Source of the DNA: an uncultured bacterium
GTDB lineage: Bacteria > Patescibacteriota > Dojkabacteria > SC72
Assembly: GCA_938015795.1 (NCBI GenBank)
Contig: CALLXA010000083.1
Location: forward strand, 1 to 6,321
Direction: 5' to 3'
Length of the DNA stretch: 6,321 nt
Position numbers and translations under genes: made by a program. The notes below the pieces were generated by a model. It was not told the origin of the DNA and did not search any database. It saw only the letters and a program-made list of their open reading frames with translations. Below, one piece after another: positions 5,656 through 6,321 of the stretch; positions within the stretch are counted from its first letter, which is position 1, and each line of letters starts with the position of its first letter.

Positions 5656-6321
5656 TTACTCTTCTCTAGAGTAATCAATCTTAACACTCTTACCCATAGT
5701 AGGAGCAAGGTGCATTTTATCTATAGCTTGAGAGTATGGTTTGCCAATAACATCTTCCACTGCTAAAACACAAGCATGAACATTTTCAACAAGCTTTTCA
5801 TCGTCTAATTCTAACTTACCAGCAACAAGATGAATAACACCTGAGTCATCACAAGCAAAAGTCATTTTACCCTTCTTATATTCCTCAACAGCACCTTTGA
5901 TATCATCAGTTACTGTCCCGTTTTTAGGACTAGGCATTAAACCCTTAGGACCTAACTCTTTACCTAAAATAGCAATCTTAGGCATAACAGAAGGGGATGC
6001 AATTGCAACATCAAAAACAATGCTACCAGCTTGTACATCTTTTATTAATTTCTCTAAACCAACAAAATCTGCACCAGCCTTCTTTGCTTCCTCCTCTTTA
6101 TCTGCAGTTGTGAATACTGCAATCTTTACATCTGTATTACCACTAGAGTGGGGAAGAGAGTAAGCACCTTTAATAGATTTAGCTTCTTTGTCCTTAGGAA
6201 CTTTAATATCCATATGTACCTCTAGAGTACCTGTGAACTTAGAGTAAGAAAGTTCTTTAGCTTTCTTTACACCATCATTTACTGAATATGTCTTAGACCT
6301 ATCTAGACCTTTAGCTTTTTT
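5656..6321 (-). CDS. rplA: Ribosomal protein uL1 (5' end beyond right edge)
   Basis: A large-subunit protein that binds 23S rRNA at the mobile stalk near the E site; in many bacteria it also represses its own mRNA. The frame is open from the right edge: I translated 36 residues upstream of the ATG at 6213, including RSKTYSVNDGVKKAKEL and YSKFTGTLEVHMDIKV, which match the normal N-terminal part of L1, so that ATG is internal and not the start. Later landmarks are the SLPHSSG turn, VKIAVFTTADKEEEAKKAGA, the signature LGKELGPKGLMPSPKNGTV, and the C-terminal MHLAPTMGKSVKID. With 221 residues visible out of roughly 230 or more, only the N-terminal tail is missing. A terminator follows the stop. 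Neighbouring rplK is expected just outside the window but cannot be seen. Confidence 0.96.
   Translation of the reverse strand, partial: KKAKGLDRSKTYSVNDGVKKAKELSYSKFTGTLEVHMDIKVPKDKEAKSIKGAYSLPHSSGNTDVKIAVFTTADKEEEAKKAGADFVGLEKLIKDVQAGSIVFDVAIASPSVMPKIAILGKELGPKGLMPSPKNGTVTDDIKGAVEEYKKGKMTFACDDSGVIHLVAGKLELDDEKLVENVHACVLAVEDVIGKPYSQAIDKMHLAPTMGKSVKIDYSREE

Noticed and set aside
5656..6213. L1 starting at the ATG at 6213
   Set aside because: The frame continues open to the window edge and the 36 upstream residues match the L1 N-terminal region, so this ATG is internal.

Overview
The window is a low-GC bacterial fragment in which every recognisable gene lies on the minus strand, so it reads from right to left. 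Standard code fits: the reading frames contain TGG tryptophan codons and no internal TGA, and all six visible stop codons are TAA. The small genes, the sequence flavour of ribosomal proteins L1, L10 and L7/L12, and the neighbouring gene set suggest a Patescibacteria/CPR-like organism. That assignment is a judgement from sequence style, not proof. None of the visible start codons is preceded by a good Shine-Dalgarno sequence.

Right half (about 4339-6321): a ribosomal-protein block. rplA (L1, 5' end outside the window) ends in an intrinsic terminator. A separate promoter then drives a leader RNA of about 190 nt with a long hairpin and a kink-turn-like element, followed by rplJ (L10) and rplL (L7/L12). 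The leader is the expected place for autoregulation by the L10-L12 complex. A strong terminator closes the rplJL operon. The gene that commonly follows rplL elsewhere, rpoB, is not here.

Left half (1-4264): four tightly packed genes, probably one operon. In order of transcription they are: a seven-helix membrane protein matching the 7TM domain normally fused to an inactive transglutaminase; a 490-residue fusion of a RimK-like ATP-grasp ligase with a C-terminal retropepsin-like (RimB/DUF785-type) aspartic protease domain; a 327-residue ATP-grasp ligase of the cyanophycin synthetase/GshF type; and a second, longer cyanophycin-synthetase-like ATP-grasp protein cut off by the left window edge.

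Taken together, three carboxylate-amine ligases, one membrane anchor and one built-in protease look like a membrane-associated system that adds and trims amino acids or short peptides on an unknown target. The individual family calls are well supported by motifs; the joint function is inference. No tRNA, rRNA, CRISPR array or mobile element was seen, and no stretch longer than 300 bases lacks a gene.
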